Assembly: GCA_013398615.1 (NCBI GenBank)
Contig: VZSR01001459.1
Location: forward strand, 6,733,060 to 6,797,059
From: Brachypodius melanocephalos
Lineage: Eukaryota > Chordata > Aves > Passeriformes > Pycnonotidae
Direction: 5' to 3'
DNA: 64,000 nt
Under the pieces are notes generated by a model that worked only from the letters and a program-made list of their open reading frames with translations, made no database searches and was not told the origin of the DNA. Below are positions 11,461-24,836 of the stretch, one piece after another. The position numbers and the translations under genes are program-made. The first letter of the stretch is position 1. Each line of letters opens with the position of its first letter.

Positions 11461-12979
11461 AGGATGGTTCATCTGTGATTCACATCAGTGAAATTTCACT
11501 GAGAGCAGACCCTGGCCTCGAGCTTGAGCCACAGAGTGAGGGGGTCTGCAGTCAAGTGTGGACAACCATGTGCAAGCACCAGCTGAGCAGAGCTTGTGCC
11601 TCTCCCTCCAGCTGGGATTTTCAAACCCCTGATGCTTGGAAGATCACCACCACCATCTTTTGCTAACAGAGACACAGTCCTGCCTTAGTTTGGTTTCACG
11701 GCTTAACCTTCACAGCCTTAAAGAAAATGACCAACAGTTCAATTTTTGGAGGTCGTGATTTTTTAGAGACGTCCATCTGAGAGAATGATTTTCATGTAAA
11801 AGCTGGCTTTGAGGAGAGAAAGCCCCCATTGTCTTCCACCAGAAAGATGGTGAACTAGCCAATGAGGAGCACAAATAACTTGGTCTCACCTGAAAGTGTG
11901 AGCACCACTGCCATGGGAGAGGATACTTAGAGCAACTAAGTAATGGGGAAAAAAATTTACTTCATTTCTGACAGATATTCCTGTGTGTGTGCATTTGGCA
12001 GATCTTTGCTAAACCTTTTACTGTTGTTTGATGTGTACCTCTAATTCCTGTGTGCAGCTCAGAAGTGTGGAGAGGTCTTTCCCACGTAACAGACTGGGAT
12101 ATGGCATCTTTCATCCAACACACGTGGTTGGACTATTTTTATTTTCCCATCATGGAGCAATATGATCAAAGTTGTCTGACCAGAAACAAAATACATGTTT
12201 GAGCATCAGGTTACTAACCTGTTTCCCATTATTTCTCATCTGTTTTATTTCTCAGATTACTGTCCTTGATGCAGTTAGAACTGAGGGCTAGAGGCTCACC
12301 TAGATATGAAGCAAACTACCCATAACCTAAAATATTCCCCAGGGGAATATGTAATTTCTTCCTCCCACCTGCCATTCCTCTTCATTTCCTGTTTCATTTC
12401 GCTTCCATTTCATCTCATCCCCTCTATTTCACACCACTCAATTGCATTCATTCATCTCTATCAGCCTTTTATCACCACTTCTGCCCCCCAGACTAAAGAA
12501 CAGACCCCTTTCAGGGAGCTGTCCCCCACAACAAGAGTGATTTATGTCATCTCCTCTCTTTTCCTTTTCCCTGGGTACTTGGGAAGGCGAGATGCCAGCC
12601 TGTGCCAGCAGCTCCCTGTATTTCACTGCCCAGCCCAGCAATCCCCAGCTCAGGGCCACAGGTTCCCTCTCAGGTGTGCCCTGGGTGCAGAGCAGGTGCT
12701 GCTGCTGCTTGATTTGCAGCAGAGGAGTGAAGGGTCAGCCCCTCACCTGCCCTGAACCTGCTCTGTATGTTGCTTTTCTGAAGGTCTCCTCTGCCTTGAC
12801 CAACTCCAAGAACGTGGCACACTGGCTTTTGGGTCTTGCCATCATTTTAAACCTCTGCAGGAGGAAAATTTATCACTATTGGTTTGACCAGCCTTTTTTT
12901 GGGGGGGGGGAATTGAAATAAAAAGTGAAGGACTGGTCAAGCCCCTGTGAAATGCACTGTGTGGGATCCAAGCACAGAC
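11461..12979. other. Intergenic; pyrimidine-rich stretch
   Basis: Ordinary intergenic DNA. The segment 12355-12490 is low-complexity pyrimidine-rich (TTTCATTTC/CATCTC-like), which explains the 149-codon plus-strand frame at 12306-12755. That frame has no domain and is treated as chance. A T7 and G10 run lies at 12894-12910. Confidence 0.5.
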
Positions 12980-13160
12980 ATAGAATCATTTAGACTGGAA
13001 AAGACCTCTAGGATCATCAAGCCCAGTCACTAACCCAGCACTGTCAGGTCCAGCACTAAACCATGTCTCTGAGCACCACATGTACATGTTTTTTGAACAT
13101 TTCCAGGGACAGTGATTCCACCCTTTCTCTGGGAAGCCTGCTCCAATGCTTTTTCTGAAT
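12980..13160 (-). mobile_element. CR1 LINE 3' fragment (antisense)
   Basis: Reverse-complement CR1 3' end. It starts with atagaatcatttagactgga, then 'aagacctctaggatcatcaa', 'cactaacccagcactgtcag', 'catttccagggacagtgatt', 'ccaccctttctctgggaagc' and 'ctgctccaatgct'. It belongs to the same CR1 subgroup as the 16.5 kb copy, since both carry the 'acccaacactgccaggtcc' block and the same next 60 bp. It is truncated at about 13160 next to a T tract. Confidence 0.92.
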
Positions 13161-16100
13161 TTTTTTTTTTTACTTGGTGCTCTTCCAATTACATTTTCTC
13201 TCTGAGACTCTGCTGTCTAGACCAGTAGAGCCTTCATGTTGTCCCATGTAGAACAGTCCAGAGTTTTTACAGATCTGACCCCAAGTCCCTAAAGCCTTCC
13301 TGATGTCTCACAGACACTGATACAGAACAGATAAAGAGTTAGGAAATGTTACAGGCTAAAGAAAATGATCTCTGTGCCCTTCCCTGCTCGAAGAGAATTC
13401 TCCCTGAAAGTATTTTTGAAATTAAACAGCCTTTCAAGCGTTCTGCAACCTGAAGAACCTCAGTGCTGAATTAGTGCTGAAGATCAGCTAAAAACGTCTT
13501 AAAATAAAAAATGCACTTGGTTCTTGAATTCAAGCCCTTAGGTAAATCTTCCACCAGCTTTACTTCTCAAACAGGAGCTGATAGGTCACATTGAGACCCA
13601 CTTAAATCTTAGTAATGAACGTAAGCAGGGCATGAGACCTGTCACAAAGACGTCACTGCCTTGCAGTGCTACCTCCAGGCACTCCACAGCTTTCCTTTAA
13701 TTCTGCCACAGGCAAGTTTATCATCCAGCACTGGATCCACAGTAAGCAGATTTGTATTCCACCAACTTTCCCTGCTCTTGGTCTAGTCTGGATTTGACTG
13801 ATGATTGTTGTGTGATAACAGCACTTCTGTCCTCACAACACAGCACAGCAACCCAAAGAAAGCTTTTCTACCAAGGAAGGCATTTCCACCTCAGCTGAAT
13901 TAGCTGCTCTTGGAGCAGAGTTTGGTGGTGTATATGTTCAAAGCTGCTCAAGAGGAACAACCAGGCTGCAGTGCTTTTCCTCAGCAGTTTGGCTATATCA
14001 CCCCATCCTGTTTGGCCACCAGACTCTCAAAGACGTGTCAGCTAAGCAGCACCAGGAAGAATTATCACAGTCTGGATGTGCACCTGCCAGGGGCAGTTTC
14101 CATGAGCACTTCATTCATTTAGCTTCATTTTCTTCTGACTTTGACTCCCAAAAACTTGAGGTCTCAAAAGAGAACGGTGACTGTGTGGAAAACAAAGCAA
14201 AACAAATCACAGCAGTTGTTGGTACATCCTAGAACTGCTTTCTCCTCATCTGGAATAGGAGAGAGGGAAGACTCATAAATGGAAGGAAGGGAAACTCTGG
14301 CATCCAAAGCTGTAAGACTCTTACAAGTGATGTTTTCTGCTCATCTGTCCTGAGATGTGATTATTATAAGAATATCACACTCTCAGTTAGCTTTTATACT
14401 CCCTCAGCACCTGGTTTCTAAATGTTATTATAGCCTATCTCCCTTTCAGCTTATCTCTACTCTGTCTTTGTCCAAGGCAGAAAAAATTACACTTGGCTTA
14501 CACAAAAGCCTATTCTTTTACATGGCACACAAAATAAGACAGGGCATAAGAGCTTGTTGGTTTTATTCAGCAAAACTCATCTCAGCATTTGCTTTGCTGT
14601 TGGATTATAAACAGTATTCCAATCTACTCCCATAACTGAAACACCTTTTTTATATCAATTTCTTTATTACTATCATCAGACCACTTTGATTTGTTTACAG
14701 CTCTAGCTCCTGTAACCTGTGTCTATTTCTCTGATTTGATCAGAATTTAATGCAGTTTTCAAAATAATGGGCCCAATCCTACCATTCTCCCCATTTAATC
14801 TGCAACTTCCACTTTACAGTGCTCTTTCCAACAGTGCCTTGTTGAAGCCATCACCAGCCTTGGGTAACAAAAACTGAAACAGTCTACTCTGAAATTATAG
14901 TCTGGGTATTCATATATTAGACAAATTAGAATGCATGTTAGATTGTTTTATATTTTTGCTAGTCTTTATCTTCTAGGCACTGACCTCAAGGAGAGCATGG
15001 CAAAAATTTCACCAATGCCCAGCAAGGCAAGGAGAACAATTGGGACAGGACCAAAACAGGAGAGAGTTACCCACACACACTGTATCTGCTGCCTAGGAAG
15101 ATTTTCTGGGCTGAAGTTTCTGAATCCACCCCAAAAGACTGGATGTTAAAGGCCAATACCTGCTTTCTGCAGGTTCCTCAGTTTCCCTCATCACTGGATT
15201 TGACCCACAATATTTGCTGGTTCAAAATGTTGCTTTGCAGTCCCACTGCTGACTTAGAAATATTTTTCCCCCCCAATATTGATTTAATTTTGACTTCTGT
15301 GACTGCTTATGGCACATTATCTATGAGATCCTGGAGTTAAAGATGTCCCACAAAAGCTCTCAGAAATGTCACAATGGCTTTTGTCAACAATATCATCTCC
15401 ACTGTGCATCTAGCAGCAAAAAAATACTTAGAGTGGGACCACAGTACATCCCTTTTTCCAGCATGGAAAAAAAACTGTGAAGGAAAATAAGAGTGAAAAG
15501 ATTTCTTACAGTCAGTGCTGTTGAAGACCTGGTGGCAAAACCAGGAAGAGCTGCCTAAAGATGCTAGAATAGTTTAGCCCCCAAACTAAAATGGTTTAAC
15601 ACAGGGGTGGCATTGGTTTCTAGCCCTCATGGTTTTCCTTTGATATCTTCTTGGAGATCACAGCAGCTCCACCTTTAAGCACCTTCTGTAGCTCTACCAT
15701 TTGGAGCCTTGACAATTGAAAAGGAGCCCCCCCAAAAAGCAACGTGTCAGAAATGAGTGTAGGGCTGGTCAGTGTTGCTGTCTCCCTTTCTCCTGCTGCC
15801 CTTCACACCCAACAGAATTTTACCAGAACAGCCATGAGAAATTTGTTCTTCACAAATTGCTGTCAGACATGAAAGTCATCTTGTGCCTGAATAATTGAGG
15901 CACTCACCTCTACCAACATCCAGGCATTTCTGTAGTCCTCCTCAACCACCAGCAGCCCTGTTCAAGCTGATTTAATTAGTCCCATGCAATCAAAGGCCGT
16001 GGTTTGGGCAGAAGACTTGAAAAATGGGCCTTCACAACTGCTAAAGTTCTTGATCAGGATTATTATAATTTTTTCAAATCAAATCCAAAGTTTGCATAAT

Positions 16101-16510
16101 GAGGATTTCTGGGAAGATAGGGTCTATTACACAGGAAAAGCAGCTGTTCACCATTAATTGACTCCATCCTTCTCAGACACTTTCTCACAGACACCTGGAA
16201 TCAGGATTTCTGAGCACATACAAGCCTGGCATTAAGTTAAATGAAAATTGAGCAACTGACCTGAAAGCAAAGATTACCAACCTTAACTTTCAATTCATCA
16301 GGACCTTGCCATGATTTAAACACAGGCTGCTCTGCTGAAATGCAGAGAGCTTCTACTGCCAGCTCTTGATTTTCTTCACTGCTCTAGGATACAGAGGTTA
16401 AATGCAACCTATTGAAAACATCCTGCACACCTCTGAGGTGACTTTACTGAGCAGTTGGCACTGAAACACCCTCAGGCACAGGGGAGCCCATCAAACATAA
16501 CCCAAAGAGA
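13161..16510. other. Intergenic, no feature recognised
   Basis: No gene or repeat family is recognised. The short frames (13910-14232, 14357-14635, 14931-15340, 15716-15898) show no conserved domain, no splice-bounded coding pattern and no family motif. Confidence 0.5.
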
Positions 16511-16690
16511 GTCACAGAATCATTAGGGTTGGAAAAAGCCTCTGCAATCATCAGGTCCAACCATTAACCCAACACTGCCAGGTCCACCACTGAACCACGT
16601 CCCTGAGTGTCACATCCACAGGGTTTTTGGGCACTTCCAGGGCTGGTGATCCCACCAATTCCCTGGCAGGCTGTTCCAGTGTTTGCCCAG
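16511..16690 (-). mobile_element. CR1 LINE 3' fragment (antisense)
   Basis: Reverse-complement CR1 3' end starting gtcacagaatcattagggtt, then 'ggaaaaagcctctgcaatca', 'aacccaacactgccaggtcc', 'actgaaccacgtccctgagt', 'gggcacttccagggctggtg' and 'aattccctggcaggctgttc'. It is better preserved than the related copy at 12.98 kb. The element is 5'-truncated at about 16690. Confidence 0.95.
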
Positions 16691-19600
16691 TATGAATTCA
16701 CCCATCAATTCACTTTCAGGTTTATGCAGCAGAGAGGCAAACCAGACTCCCAGGAGGAGCAAATTGGTGTTAAAACCCTGTCTGGACAGCAGAAGATCCA
16801 CATCTCACTCAAGACTTAGATATAAAGTGAGTCTATACAATGGCTGTGCTGATCATTTCCTTAGGTTTTAGAGAAATGAACAACTTTTAACTTTACAGAC
16901 TTCATGGCTGCTTGATCTCACTACAGTAAACAGCTCCATATTTTTCCTTTTCATGTTTTATCCTGAAGCAACAGAGCATTACATTAATTGACTTGTCTTA
17001 TTAATTCAATAAGCTGCTTCCAAGATGAAATGCTTAGCTATGCTTGCTTGTTTTTGGCACTTTTTGGTTGTTGGAAGAAAAGCTTTAAGGCTAGAACTGC
17101 TCTGATGTTTTCCACAGTTCACTGGATAATTTTATGCGCTACTGAAGATTTGCCACGTTTGGAATTACTGCAAACTGCTACTTTTTCATCATATTATAAT
17201 TTAATTCACACTTTTAGTACGATAAGAAAACATTTAATAGTTTGCATATTTGAGAAGTGTATTTGTTCTGCCATAAAGTTGTGGTTAAGAATTCATTATG
17301 GGTCACTCATTTCTAGGATTTGTAATTTGGGCTTAAGATACATTTAGAAGATTAAAGATGACATAGAAGCCACCCCATTCAAATGAATTATATGCAAGAA
17401 ACCCAGGGAGAAAAAATTGACCTTGCTGTAAATACAGGGCAAAAATAATTTATTGTGAGCTTGAGTGAGATTGAGAATTTTTTACTATTTCAGCAAGATA
17501 TTGGAGGAGAGGTGAAACTATTTTAAGCTTTAAAAAACAAAATCCCAGCCTTCCTGAAGGGGAAAATATTCACGTAACTATGTGGATTCTTATATTTCAA
17601 CTTCTTTGGGAAATGTGAACTCTTGGTTTGCCTTTCAGATGGTGAAAATGATGTGGATTGGGTTTTTTGGGTTTTTTGGTTTTGTTTTTTTTTTTTTTTT
17701 TGAGGGGGACAGTGGTTGATTTGGTTTTGTTTTGGTGGGAGCTTTTTGTTGGTTTGGGTTTTTGAGGTTTTTTGTCTGTATTGAGGGAAAAAGAAAATTA
17801 TTTTTTCACTGAGTTTTCCATTTTTCAAGAAGTCTGGCCAGGGGCTGGCGATGCACTTACCTTTCCATCCATCCTCCAAGGTGGTGCCTGCTCAGGGCAG
17901 CGACACAAGGTTCATTCCACTCCTTAGAATCACCCTCAGCAGCCATCCTTGATGTCCTTTAACCTCTCTGTGTCCTTTGGAGGGTCCTGTCACACCTCCT
18001 GTGTTGTCCTAGACATGAATCTCTCTCTCCATTTCATTTCTTAGGCTCGGAGTGGAACCTCACGGTGAAGTCTCTAAGGCGAGGTCTCTGCAGGGTAACT
18101 GTGAATATTCTCCCTCTGCCTTCTCACTGCCAGGACCTGTGGGACCTCCACCCTCCCTGGTGGGGAAATGGAATGAGTGAGAGAGCCCCTGGCAAAGCTC
18201 CTGCAGGAATTGCTACAAAAGGAATCAGTCCCTGGAGAAACACTTCAGCTGTTCCTGCTCCTGGGGGTAGCAAGGCATGGCTGAAACAAATGTCCTTTAC
18301 ATTCCTTCCCACCCCAGAGCCACAAACCCAACCTGGTGATCGCAAGGTTTTGAGTTAAAGACTTTGCTTGCAAGGTCCTGTTTTTAAATGAAGGTTATTG
18401 ATCAAGTTTCTGGCCTTAAGAAAAGAAATCAAGACATAATTTATGCTCAGAGTGACCTGCAGGTGTTTGCACAACAATTAATACCCACAGTTATGGTGAT
18501 GCAGCTGGACACGAGGCAATTGATCTTTTCCTTGAAACTTTTTGCCCTTACAGCCACTACCTCTAACTCCTCGTTATGTGTCCCCATACTCGTTGCATTT
18601 CAAAATTATCACACTAAGCAAAGCTCAATGCACTGCTTAAATGAGTAAGGAACATCTGGTGAGCCGAGACTGCTGGGACTCCACGGACAGATAAAGTTGT
18701 AGCACTTTTCCCCCGTAGATGGAAATGCATTGTAAATTAAATCTGCAAATCGTCTGAAAAGGCACAGGTCAGAAAGGAGGTGGAGAAGCACCCTCATTTG
18801 TGCCAAGGTCAAATTCCAAGCAGCTTAGCTCAAAACCAGTGTATTTTTGTGCATTCAGTCACAAAGCTTTGTACTGTTCACTCATTATTTTGTACCTTAA
18901 CAGTTTCCTAAAGGTGCTTGGGTACTTTGGCCATCACAAAATAAGTCCCAAATTCACTATAAAACTGACAAATCTCATGACTATGAAAATATTTCTCTCC
19001 CAACATTTTTGCTTTGAAAAAATGTGGGATAAAACTGATATCTCAACCCAGATCTGCCTGAGACTGAACCACTGCCTGCTGCTCTACCTTGGTTTTAAAA
19101 AAATAAACCAGCAAAACAACAAGTTGTGCACTAGACCATCTGCCACGAGACATAAATGTCTTGTAATAGCAATAAGCCAAGAGCCATGGAGCACTTAGCC
19201 TGAGGGAGAAGATGTTTCAGCAGGATGAGCAGGGAGGAAACCCTCACAGAGATGGGTGATGCTCCTGTTCAGATCCAGCTGCCACGGTGGTGGAGGCCAG
19301 CAGAATCCACAGCCTGCAGAATTCCCTCCCAGCCCCAGAGCTCCTGCTGGGTCACCTCCTCACCTTTGCATTCGTGCAGAGAGGCTGAGCCCTTGGGAAG
19401 ATGGGAATCACCTTGGTTAGTGCTGCTCTGTGGTCAGAGATCCCACACAACCCCCTGTGACTGTCCCTGGGGATTGTCACCCCCTCCGTGCCAGGGCATC
19501 CCTGACCTGCTGCCACCGCCTGTGTGACACGGAGCAGGAGTGCTCATGTGTTGACAGGCCTGCAGGAAGCAAGGAGAGGGCACTCCAGGCCGATGGGGCT

Positions 19601-21879
19601 GTGGTTTTGCTGATCAGAGCTTCTGGAAGTGATGCCACAGATGTGCCAGTCTCTATTGTTCCTGCTTTTGCCCCATCCAACACGCACATGCACCTTCATG
19701 CACATTTTGAGTTTTGTTTTCGCATCACAAAGGGTTAAAAGACAAGTGGGTGAGCAGAGCCCCCATCTCTGAAAGACATTTTACCCCATTTTCTCCTAAA
19801 AGCATCAAAACACCCTTTATTCCATGTACACCTGCCAGGACTTTGGCACAGCTTCTATCCACAGCCCCAGATGTGAAACCTGACATTGATATGAAGCAGC
19901 AGGGCATTTCCAAGTGTTTACTCTGGAACAGAGCTAATAACAAAAGACAAGCAGTTTTCAGAAAGAGGTAGGGTTAGCTCGTGTCACAGCAGCTAAGGAG
20001 TATCATTTGAAAACCCCAGAGGGAGTATTTAAGAAAATGTCTTCCAGAAAAATCCCTGCTCTTGTTACCATCTCAGGAAGAAGCGGCAGGAACACGACAC
20101 CTCTGCCTGGTTGGTGTAATGATGGTACTGAGAGTATGGCAAGGCTGAGTGCTAATTGTTCATTGGATGATCAGTGATACTCCCAGGTGGCTGCCAAGGC
20201 AGAGGCTGAAAGGGGGAAAAAACAATCCTTTGGATTTCTCCTTTCAAGAAATGATTTAAAGAGAGGCGTGAATGGAAGGAGTGTCAGGGCTGAATCTGCA
20301 GATGGCTCCGATGTCAGGGAGCATTTATCTGGCAGCCAATAAAAATGTGACTGTCTCCTGTTTTCCCAGGCTGTGTAACGTCACCTTGATGAGGGTTTTC
20401 GCTCAGATAAGTGGACGCAGGAGGGCACATCTGCTGCTCAGCACAGCCTGGGTCCTGGCAGGGCAGCACTGCTGCCACTCCTGCTTCCTGCTGCTCCTGC
20501 AGCCCTGTGCAGCTCCCACAGGGAATTGCACCCAAGGCTTTGGTAGCATCACCCCTCTGACCACCCCAGCCTCTTCTTCCCACTCTCCCCATTATCCCCA
20601 TGAGGCTCACCCAGCTTGGCTGGTCCTTTTCTGAACCTGTCCATCCATTCCCAGAGCTCCCCCACTGGGATGTGCCAGCACCTCACTGCACTGTGTGCAA
20701 ATTTATCCCCTTTAAAATCCAGCCTCATTCACAAGGTACCCATAGCCCTGATTTTGGAGGTCATGAACAGCCCCACACCAGCTGCATCTCCCACTCTCAT
20801 ATTTGGTAACCCACACCCAGGTACCCCTCAAAACCAGAAGCTCCCAGCCCAACCCTTCCATTTGTTTCTGCATCTAAGTTAGTAGCCCAAAATCCATCTG
20901 AAGATTTGGCTTTGATTTCCCTCAAAAAAGCACTTCAACATCTGGTACTTACCTATCCAGCATGAAGGTCTGTGATGTGCATGAACAAATCTTCCACTCC
21001 TTTGAGCAGGGCTCAGTGTGGCTGAGGAGAGGAGAGCAAATATGTCCCACATCTGGACAAAACACATCTGCTGCCTCAGGAAGGTCTGACACTCCCTTGG
21101 TACCAGCTGAAGGCCACTAAGGGTGGTGGAGAATCACCCTTGTAAGAGATTATCTGGCATAGATGATAATAATCAATGCCCAAGGGCAAAGTGACCACTG
21201 GTATTAACCCAGCTGCCCTCTCAATGCCATGAAAAATAATTCCATCCTCTGTATATTCCTAGAAGAAGGAAAAAAAGCCAGAAACTAAGTGCTTAAAAAA
21301 CCTGCATCTGTCTAACTGATCCTGTTTAATTAAACAGGAAATTGCAGGGCAACTAAATCAATCTTTACAAAGAAAAGCTGTTTCTCTGTTTACAGAAAAG
21401 AAACTTGTGGTGATTTATCTTAAAGAATGTAATTGCCTAATGATTAATAGTGACCAGAGATAGGAGGAAATGAGAAACAGGAGTGACTTCTCTTGGTGTG
21501 TGAAGCATGGCAGAGCTATATGCCCCTAACACAGGGAGCATTAAACAGGAAAAAATTTCCAGGTTTATACCAGGAACTTGTTATTCTTCTTCTAGTTTCT
21601 TCTTTTGATACAGAAGTTATCATCACTGGAGAAATGCAGATATGCTGTTGGCTTTTAGGAGATTTGGGTCCAGGTATACATTTGGTTTTTTTCCTTTTCT
21701 GCTCATGGTAATTCAAAATTAGATTTTCAGTTTCCTTCCCATCCCTTTCCTGCAACCTGCCATGGAAACCAGTGGGCTCCACAACTACATTGTACCTCAG
21801 TGAACACCACAATGAAGTATCCCAAATACTTCTGCAGTCCCATCCTTGGGGGTTTCATCCTGGTTCTGGATCCTGCCCT
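16691..21879. other. Intergenic; T/G-rich tract near 17.7 kb
   Basis: No gene is recognised. A T/G-rich low-complexity tract lies at 17660-17770 with T16 in the middle and GGGTTTTTTGGG-like runs. It produces the lysine- and glutamine-rich minus-strand frame at 17523-17879, which is an artefact. GC rises in 19.2-19.7 and 20.4-20.9 kb, where overlapping frames on both strands appear without any domain. Confidence 0.5.
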
Positions 21880-21965
21880 GGCTGCAGAACACCTGAGGTA
21901 GAGGAAGGAGCTGAACCCAGATTTGCTGCATCTCAGTTCAGGGCCCTAAATACTAAAAATGCTAA
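21880..21965 (-). mobile_element. Possible MIR-like SINE relic (antisense)
   Basis: The segment ending 'gagctgaacccagatttgct', 'gcatctcagttcagggccct', 'aaatactaaa' resembles the reverse complement of a tRNA-derived SINE head, where a 'gaacccaggtctcctg' block precedes an 'agtgccctaaccactagacc' block. It is short and diverged, so this call is weak. Confidence 0.3.
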
Positions 21966-24224
21966 ATACCACTTTCAGTCCAAAGAGTGTCTGATCACAG
22001 CTATCCAAGAGATAAATTAAATTTGCTGGTCATCAATGATGGCTTAGAAATGGGGCTTAGAAATGTGGATTTCTCACACAGAATAAAGATATTATGGCTG
22101 CAGAGGACAGTAAGGCATCCCCCACCTCTGCATTCAACAACTGATCAAAGTAATACCCTTGAATTTAAATAGGAAATAGATGATGCCAGAATCTCTGCAG
22201 AGAAGGCAAAAGGAATCACCAGTGACTTGTCAGAGGAGCAGCACACCCTGGGCTGCTGAGCATCCCAAACAGGGAACAGGAGCCTGCTCAGCCATAACTC
22301 TGACTGAAAGCACACAGTCACTCTTGTGTGGGACTGGAGAGTTTGAAAAGTCACAATTCAACCCTAGAACACTTGAGGATGTCATTAACAACATCCTCTA
22401 TATATCCATATGTGCAGACACACACAGAAATATCACTGCAGCCAGACACAGAAGGGCCATCCACGCCATCCCTCTCACCTCACCAAGCAGATTTAACAAA
22501 TGGAAACTGTTTCTGTTCACTTGGAACCAGTGATGGTGAGGATAAAACTCCAACACTTTATGGAGCCATTGCTTTTTGGTTGCTTTTGAGGAAAGGCAAG
22601 CACAAACCAGTTAAAAAGCCCTCAGTAGTGAAACCTCACACTTATGAAAATGAGGATTGTTTATTGTTACTCTAAGGAGGCTTGCACCGGGATGAAGGTT
22701 TGAAAGACCTGCAACACCTGTGAAAGAGGTGTCTTCAACTTGGCCAGAGTGTCAGAGAACCAATTTTACCAGTGTTTTTCTGTTGTAGCTGAACCGAGGC
22801 AACATTTTGCTTGTTTTCTCAGCTCAGTCAAGATTCATCTGCACCTCCAGTGGGACTATCCTGACCCTGATAGTTCATGCTCTCTCCCAACAAAAGTGTT
22901 TTGCCAGCATTTCAGTGCCTTACACTAAAGCACCATGTTATTCTCTCGGCTACACAATTTTCCCCCCATTTCCTTTAAATGACTCAAGGAAAATCTGCTC
23001 TCAGTGTCTTGCAGAAAGGAATCTGTCAGGCTTTAACCCATAACCTTTTTCTGCTTTACTGACCTAAAATTCTCCTGCCTGTAAGGCAGACTCACATTTT
23101 AAAGCATCTGGCTCCATAATTTAGGGAAGGTCATAAACCAATGTCCAAGCATATCCACTCTCTTTTCCCATAGATCATTTACTGATTGTCTATAAGCAGC
23201 ATCCCAGCTGCCTGTTTGATAAGTGCTTCCATTCTTCTGCCTCCACATGAAATAACCAACAGATTGCCGTATAAATTCCCTGTTAAATCCTAACCATTGT
23301 AATTACTCAATCCTAAATACGCTCATTTCTTCCTCTGTAGGGTCCAAAAATACCTAGCACATGAGGATCTCATAGCCACCCTCAGAGATCCCCTGCCACC
23401 ACTTAATTGAATTATAACACCATAAATAATCTGGAGGCTATCTCAGAGGCCCCCCATACAATTTTCAGGGACGTTGCCTGGTGGGTGACCTATTTGGAGA
23501 GGTGCAGACAGATTTCTCAGGATTTTCTTCAAGCTGATTATCTCCATATTCCCTGTTGGGCCTTTGTTGCAAAAGCATTACCAAAAAAAAAAAAAAAAAA
23601 AGAAGTGCTATTTAATTTATTAACAGCTAGTCCCAAACCAAATTCCCACGGTGGAGAAACACTGAGCAGATAAAACCTAAACTTCTTGAGCTGAGAACGT
23701 CAGGACAGCAAAGTGTTTTAAGATGGGGATCTGAATTTTGCAGCTAAAGACCATCTTCAGGCAATGTGTGGATTATGCAGGGATACAAATGCATGAGGCA
23801 CTTAGTGCCAAGCACCTCCTGGCATTCACAAACATAATCTCCACAAAAAAAAGAAGATTTCCACCACAGAGAGATGTTTCGGTGTACAGCCAGAAACAAG
23901 GTTGCTTATTTGAATTAAACGTTCCAAGGGCATTGAGGCTAATCTACTGGCAGCAGTAGGTCTGCACTTCAGATAGATGGAGTGCTTGTGCTGTATTGTG
24001 GCCCTGCATCCTCTCAGCACAAGGTATTCAGAGAATTGCTCTTCTCTCTGCTTGCCCAGCTGCTCTCGGGACGCTGCCGCACTTGTCAGACAATAGCTGT
24101 GGTATGGGAGCAGCTCACATCCCAGCCACACGCCCACGCGTGCTGTTTGGATTAAACACAGCTCTGCAGAGCAGGTCTGCACAACACACATCTCCTTTTG
24201 TCACCAGCCCCTGCCAGCCTGCAG
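21966..24224. other. Intergenic; poly-A tract at 23.58 kb
   Basis: No gene is recognised. A run of 19 A lies at 23582-23600, without a recognisable retrogene or SINE body upstream. The frames at 22180-22675 and 23826-24191 lack domains. Confidence 0.5.
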
Positions 24225-24410
24225 GTGACACGGCCTGCAGGTGACACCCAGCTGGGTGCTGTGGGTGACACACCTGAGGCTTGGGGTGCCACCCAAAGGG
24301 ACCTGGACGAGCTCAAGGAGCGGGACCATGCGAGCCCCGCGAGGTTCAACAAGGCCAAGAGCAAGGTCCTGTGCCTGTGTCCCTGCAGGCTGGGAGATGA
24401 AGGGGCTGGA
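24225..24410 (+). mobile_element. CR1 LINE internal fragment (sense, end of ORF2)
   Basis: A piece of CR1 upstream of the usual 3' end. It contains 'gacacccagctgggtgctgt', 'gggtgacacacctgagg', 'gtgccacccaaagggacctg', 'gacgagctcaaggagcggga', 'gaggttcaacaaggccaaga' and 'gcaaggtcctgtgcctg', matching the conserved CR1 blocks for DDTKLGG-like, RDLDRLE-like and FNKAKCKVL-like reading. Both ends are truncated and the usual 3' tail is absent, which is unusual because CR1 copies are normally truncated only at the 5' end. The remainder was probably lost by deletion. It lies 150 bp upstream of the 23-bp minisatellite. Confidence 0.88.
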
Positions 24411-24560
24411 AGCAGTCCTGCAGTTCTTTATCTCTCTTCCAAGGTGACCAACTTGAACCGAAATAAGACACCCTGGAACCTGAGTGCATTCACACTGATT
24501 CAGTGTAACACATCTGCTGAGACCTCACACATCTGTGCACATGTATGATGTGCATACAAA

Positions 24561-24836
24561 GCAGGTTAGAACCCTTCCAGGGAGCAGGGTAGAACCCTTC
24601 CAGAGAACAGGTTAGAACCCTTCCAGAGAACAGGTTAGAACCCTTCCAGAGAGCAGGTCAGAACCCTTCTGGAAAGCAGGGTAGAACCCTTCCAGAGAGC
24701 AGGTTAGAACCCTTCTGGAGAGCAGGGTAGAACCCTTCCAGAGAGCAGGTTAGAACCCTTCTGGAGAGCAGGGTAGAACCCTTCTGGAGAGCAGGGTAGA
24801 ACCCTTCCAGAAAGCAGGTTAGAATCCTTCCAGGCA
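24561..24836. repeat. 23-bp minisatellite, 12 copies
   Basis: Exactly 12 consecutive 23-bp units, each starting GCAGG or ACAGG, carrying a TAGAACCCTT core and ending in a CCAGAGA or CTGGAGA variant, with no indels. Two unit types alternate in the middle of the array: one with GGGTAG plus TTCCAGAGA and one with GGTTAG plus TTCTGGAGA. The stretch 24676-24767 is therefore two identical 46-bp dimers. The minus-strand frame at 24658-24858, with a leucine/glycine/phenylalanine repeat, is a by-product. The low divergence suggests recent expansion or homogenisation. Confidence 0.97.

Noticed and set aside
12306..12755. 149-codon plus-strand frame
   Set aside because: The first half is explained by a pyrimidine-rich low-complexity tract and the second half shows no domain.
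23582..23600. Poly-A tract as the tail of a retrogene
   Set aside because: No coding or SINE-like body, and no target duplication, could be recognised upstream.
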